This document shows, piece by piece, positions 39,531 to 41,897 of a stretch of 41,897 nt of DNA (position 1 is the first letter of the stretch; each line of letters begins with the position of its first letter). The DNA comes from Chitinophagaceae bacterium UBA1946. GTDB lineage: Bacteria > Bacteroidota > Bacteroidia > Chitinophagales > Chitinophagaceae. Position numbers and translations under genes: made by a program. The notes under the pieces were generated by a model. It worked only from the letters and a program-made list of their open reading frames with translations. It was not told where the DNA came from and did no database searches. The stretch lies in the NCBI GenBank assembly GCA_002336815.1, contig DDEU01000040.1, forward strand, positions 9,131 through 51,027, written 5' to 3'.

Positions 39531-40965
39531 ATTTTGATACTGTTTCTTTGATCCAGTTGCCCATGATGGAGAGTGCTTCGGGTGCAAAGCTTTCTTCCAG
39601 TTGAGCGTATTCATCCGTGGAGCAGGTTTTGCAATGCTGAAATAAATGATTGAGGCCCGGCAAGGCCTGCACGTTGAAGTTCTTTATTTTATTTGCAACC
39701 ATTGTTTTGCGGATCGCTTCAAGGTTTGGACCTGCAGCTACCTGCACATCCCGCTCTCCATTAAGGGCGAGCAGCGCACAATGGATCTTACCAAGATTTT
39801 CTGCCGGATCCTGTTTCATAAAATAATTGAACCAGGGTGCTCTCATTTGTTTTGCAAACACATCAATAAATGCTTCTTTGCTTTTTTCATCTCTAACTCC
39901 CGTTGTATTTGCAACTACTGCGGGGGCTGTATTTTTTTGCCAATTGTTGAAAATATCCGCGGCATTTTTAAGAGCAGTTGCTGAATCATTTTCCTTTAAA
40001 AAATTCATCACAAGATCCTTGTACAGGGGTGCATAGGCATCAATGTCGGGTTTTGAAACGCCGGCTGCAGCCAGTACATCGTTATTTTGCTGCTGCATCA
40101 TTTCCATTATCGGAGCGCCCGGCCCGGCGAGCAGTACAATGAACCTGATGTCATTCCTTTTTGCCGCCAGCATCGGGGCTATCAATCCGCCCTCGCTGTG
40201 ACCGATAACACCGATGTTCGTAATATCCACTTCTTTTCTTGACTTGAGGTAATCCAGGCTTGCCCCTGCATCGTTTGCGAAATCGGCCGTGGTAGCAGTT
40301 GCAAAATTGCCGGTAGATTTTCCAATGCCCCGGTCGTCTACCCTTAACACTGCAATGCCCTGCCTGGTGAGATAATCAGCAATTACTGCAAAAGCTTTGT
40401 GTTCAAAAATGGTTTCGTCCCTGTCCTGCTGGCTGCTGCCGGTAACCAGCAATACGGCAGGATATTTTTTTGCGTCCTTATTGGATGGCCAGGTAAAAGT
40501 GGCACCAAGTTGTATCGACTTGTCTGCATTAAAATACACGATGTCTTCCGACAAATAGGGAAAAGGAGCTTTGGGTGTCTGGGGCCTTTTTAATCCGGCT
40601 TTTGTAACAACATCACTGGTCTTTTTTAGATCCAGCGGCAATGAACCAGCCCCCTGGAACCAGGTGCCTTTGGCGGCTCTTTTATCGGCGCTCAACAGGC
40701 TCTCATATCTTCCGCCCATCATTTTCATTTGAAGTACGAGGCTGTCGCCATGTAAGATAACCCCGCTGCAGGAAAGATTATACGCCATTTGCGACGGGCT
40801 GTCGAAGGTGGCCGAAAACTTGCCGGCGCTGTCACTGATATGAAATATTACCGGTAGCTGCGTGCCCTGTATGTTTAAAAAACCTTCCCAATTACCTGCA
40901 ATTGACTGTGCAGCTGCAGTAAAAGAGCAAGAAACAACCCCTATTAGTACGAGATATTTTTTCAT
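39529..40965 (-). CDS. Secreted alpha/beta hydrolase
   Basis: Exported hydrolase of 478 residues with signal peptide MKKYLVLIGVVSCSFTAAAQ. Residues about 20-130 are a beta-rich N-terminal domain (IAGNWEGFLNIQGTQLPVIF) common in Bacteroidota relatives. The alpha/beta fold follows, with VLLVTGSSQQDRDETIFEHK, the oxyanion region VLRVDDRGIGKS, the nucleophile elbow GHSEGGLIAP, and the Asp and His candidates NGERDVQV and GLNHLFQH. Substrate unknown (ester or peptide). A perfect -7 box TACCTTTG is on the minus strand at 40990-40983, 18 bases before the ATG. Confidence 0.9.
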   Translation of the reverse strand: MKKYLVLIGVVSCSFTAAAQSIAGNWEGFLNIQGTQLPVIFHISDSAGKFSATFDSPSQMAYNLSCSGVILHGDSLVLQMKMMGGRYESLLSADKRAAKGTWFQGAGSLPLDLKKTSDVVTKAGLKRPQTPKAPFPYLSEDIVYFNADKSIQLGATFTWPSNKDAKKYPAVLLVTGSSQQDRDETIFEHKAFAVIADYLTRQGIAVLRVDDRGIGKSTGNFATATTADFANDAGASLDYLKSRKEVDITNIGVIGHSEGGLIAPMLAAKRNDIRFIVLLAGPGAPIMEMMQQQNNDVLAAAGVSKPDIDAYAPLYKDLVMNFLKENDSATALKNAADIFNNWQKNTAPAVVANTTGVRDEKSKEAFIDVFAKQMRAPWFNYFMKQDPAENLGKIHCALLALNGERDVQVAAGPNLEAIRKTMVANKIKNFNVQALPGLNHLFQHCKTCSTDEYAQLEESFAPEALSIMGNWIKETVSK

Positions 40966-41072
40966 ATTAGAATTTTCTTGCGCAAAGGTATATAAGTGTA
41001 TGAATGCTGCAGCAGTTCAAAGAAAAACAGTTGCTTAAATGGAATTAATGCCGCCCGGTACCTAAAAAATTT

Positions 41073-41080
41073 TACTTTTG
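41073..41080 (+). promoter_or_regulatory. -7 box upstream of the deoxyhypusine-synthase-like gene
   Basis: TACTTTTG exactly matches TAnnTTTG, 19 bases before the ATG at 41099. No TTG at the usual distance. Confidence 0.4.
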
Positions 41081-41098
41081 CCCCCTAAAAATAAAATC

Positions 41099-41897
41099 AT
41101 GAGTAAAGGGCCCGTTTCAAATTTTATTGAGCACCACTACAGGCATTTTAATGCGGCTGCATTGATGGATGCTGCGAAAGGGTATGTAACACACCTGGAT
41201 GAGGGAGGCAAAATGATGATCACACTGGCAGGAGCCATGAGTACGGCGGAACTGGGACTGAGCCTGGCTGAAATGATCCGGCAGGATAAGGTTTCCATCA
41301 TCAGTTGTACCGGTGCCAACCTGGAAGAAGACATCATGAACCTTGTTGCACACAGTCACTATAAGAGAGTGCCGAACTATCGTGACCTGAGTCCGCAGGA
41401 AGAATGGGATCTTTTAGAGAATCACTACAACAGGGTTACCGATACCTGCATACCGGAAGAAGAAGCTTTCAGGCGTTTGCAAAAGCACATTCACCAGATT
41501 TGGAAAGATGCAGATGATAAAGGCGAGCGTTATTTTCCGCATGAATACATGTACAAAATGTTGCTGAGCGGCGTATTGGAACAGTATTATGAAATTGATC
41601 CTAAAAATAGCTGGATGCTGGCCGCAGCACAAAAAAATATCCCGATCGTGGTACCGGGCTGGGAAGACAGCACCATGGGAAATATTTTTGCTTCCTATGT
41701 TATCAAAAGCGAATTGAAAGCTACCACCATGAAAAGTGGTATTGAATACATGGTATGGCTCGCAGATTGGTACAGGAACAATTCAGCAGGCAAGGGAGTT
41801 GGTTTTTTCCAGATCGGCGGTGGTATAGCGGGCGATTTTCCTATTTGTGTTGTGCCGATGATGTACCAGGATCTTGAATGGCATGATGTTCCTTTCT
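41099..41897 (+). CDS. Deoxyhypusine synthase-like protein, 3' end outside the window
   Basis: The frame starts MSKGPVSNFIEHHYRHFNAA and is open to the window end (266 codons, no stop seen). It contains the NAD-binding features of the deoxyhypusine/homospermidine synthase family: MITLAGAMSTAELGLSLAEM, ISCTGANLEEDIMNL, DKGERYFPHEYMYKML, VPGWEDSTMGNIFASYV and VGFFQIGGGIAGDFPICVVP. Eukaryal and archaeal enzymes modify eIF5A; bacteria lack that protein, so the bacterial relatives are thought to act in polyamine metabolism or on unknown substrates. The C-terminal part, including the catalytic lysine, is not in view. Confidence 0.92.
   Translation, partial: MSKGPVSNFIEHHYRHFNAAALMDAAKGYVTHLDEGGKMMITLAGAMSTAELGLSLAEMIRQDKVSIISCTGANLEEDIMNLVAHSHYKRVPNYRDLSPQEEWDLLENHYNRVTDTCIPEEEAFRRLQKHIHQIWKDADDKGERYFPHEYMYKMLLSGVLEQYYEIDPKNSWMLAAAQKNIPIVVPGWEDSTMGNIFASYVIKSELKATTMKSGIEYMVWLADWYRNNSAGKGVGFFQIGGGIAGDFPICVVPMMYQDLEWHDVPF

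Noticed and set aside
1..41897. CRISPR array, insertion sequence, prophage or integrase
   Set aside because: No regularly spaced repeats, transposase, phage structural gene or recombinase was seen on either strand.

Overview
The window reads as a chromosomal segment of a Bacteroidota bacterium, most likely from the Chitinophagaceae or a close relative. The evidence is the gene families (IPExxxVDY protein, DUF5916, DUF4197, DUF2911, TIGR02757, CNNM/GldE-like CorC, M28-PDZ peptidase), the lipoprotein signals ending in S-C, and repeated promoter matches to the Bacteroidota form TTG-N(16-20)-TAnnTTTG. Family and genus are inference. Genes are dense and mostly in short operons. I see no rRNA, CRISPR, insertion sequence, phage or integrase gene.

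Layout. 1-47 is the 5' part of a tRNA-Arg(CCT) on the minus strand. 222-2946 is the phenylacetyl-CoA epoxygenase operon paaABCD. An MgtC-type membrane protein (3158-3799) follows, then a repeat-rich gap holding a decayed copy of the start of paaG, then paaG itself (4037-4813). Next come gmk, a CNNM/CorC membrane protein, a pterin dehydratase, an IPExxxVDY protein and a secreted M28 aminopeptidase. 9672-13125 carries a LON-domain protein, coaX, an outer-membrane barrel and lptC. 13182-14845 is an AT-richer pair on the minus strand: a Cys-rich lipoprotein and a 38-residue membrane protein found by hand. 15158-17021 is a redox set (aldo/keto reductase, Spx/ArsC-like protein, OsmC).

17146-21864 is a complete tripartite drug-efflux operon, tetR-tolC-emrA-emrB, read leftwards, with a clear palindromic operator over its promoter. 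Then follow an HSDL2-like dehydrogenase, a DUF5916 outer-membrane protein, dipeptidyl peptidase IV, lysS, two lipoproteins (DUF4197 and unknown), a flavin-reductase-like protein with a fumarylacetoacetate-hydrolase-family enzyme, a tight four-gene minus-strand group (cystathionine gamma-synthase family, CBU_0592-like, TIGR02757, small unknown), asnB, DUF2911, an ACP phosphodiesterase-like protein, a secreted 150-residue protein, a secreted alpha/beta hydrolase, and the first 266 codons of a deoxyhypusine-synthase-like gene cut by the window end.

Metabolic links. Phenylacetate degradation (paaABCD, paaG) and a fumarylacetoacetate-hydrolase family enzyme, which could serve tyrosine/homogentisate breakdown, suggest use of aromatic amino-acid products, but paaE, paaK, paaZ and the other tyrosine genes are not in view. 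Most of the window is ordinary. The items most worth a second look are the duplicated paaG start, the low-GC lipoprotein/microprotein pair, the tetR operator, several intergenic inverted repeats, and the bacterial deoxyhypusine-synthase homologue.
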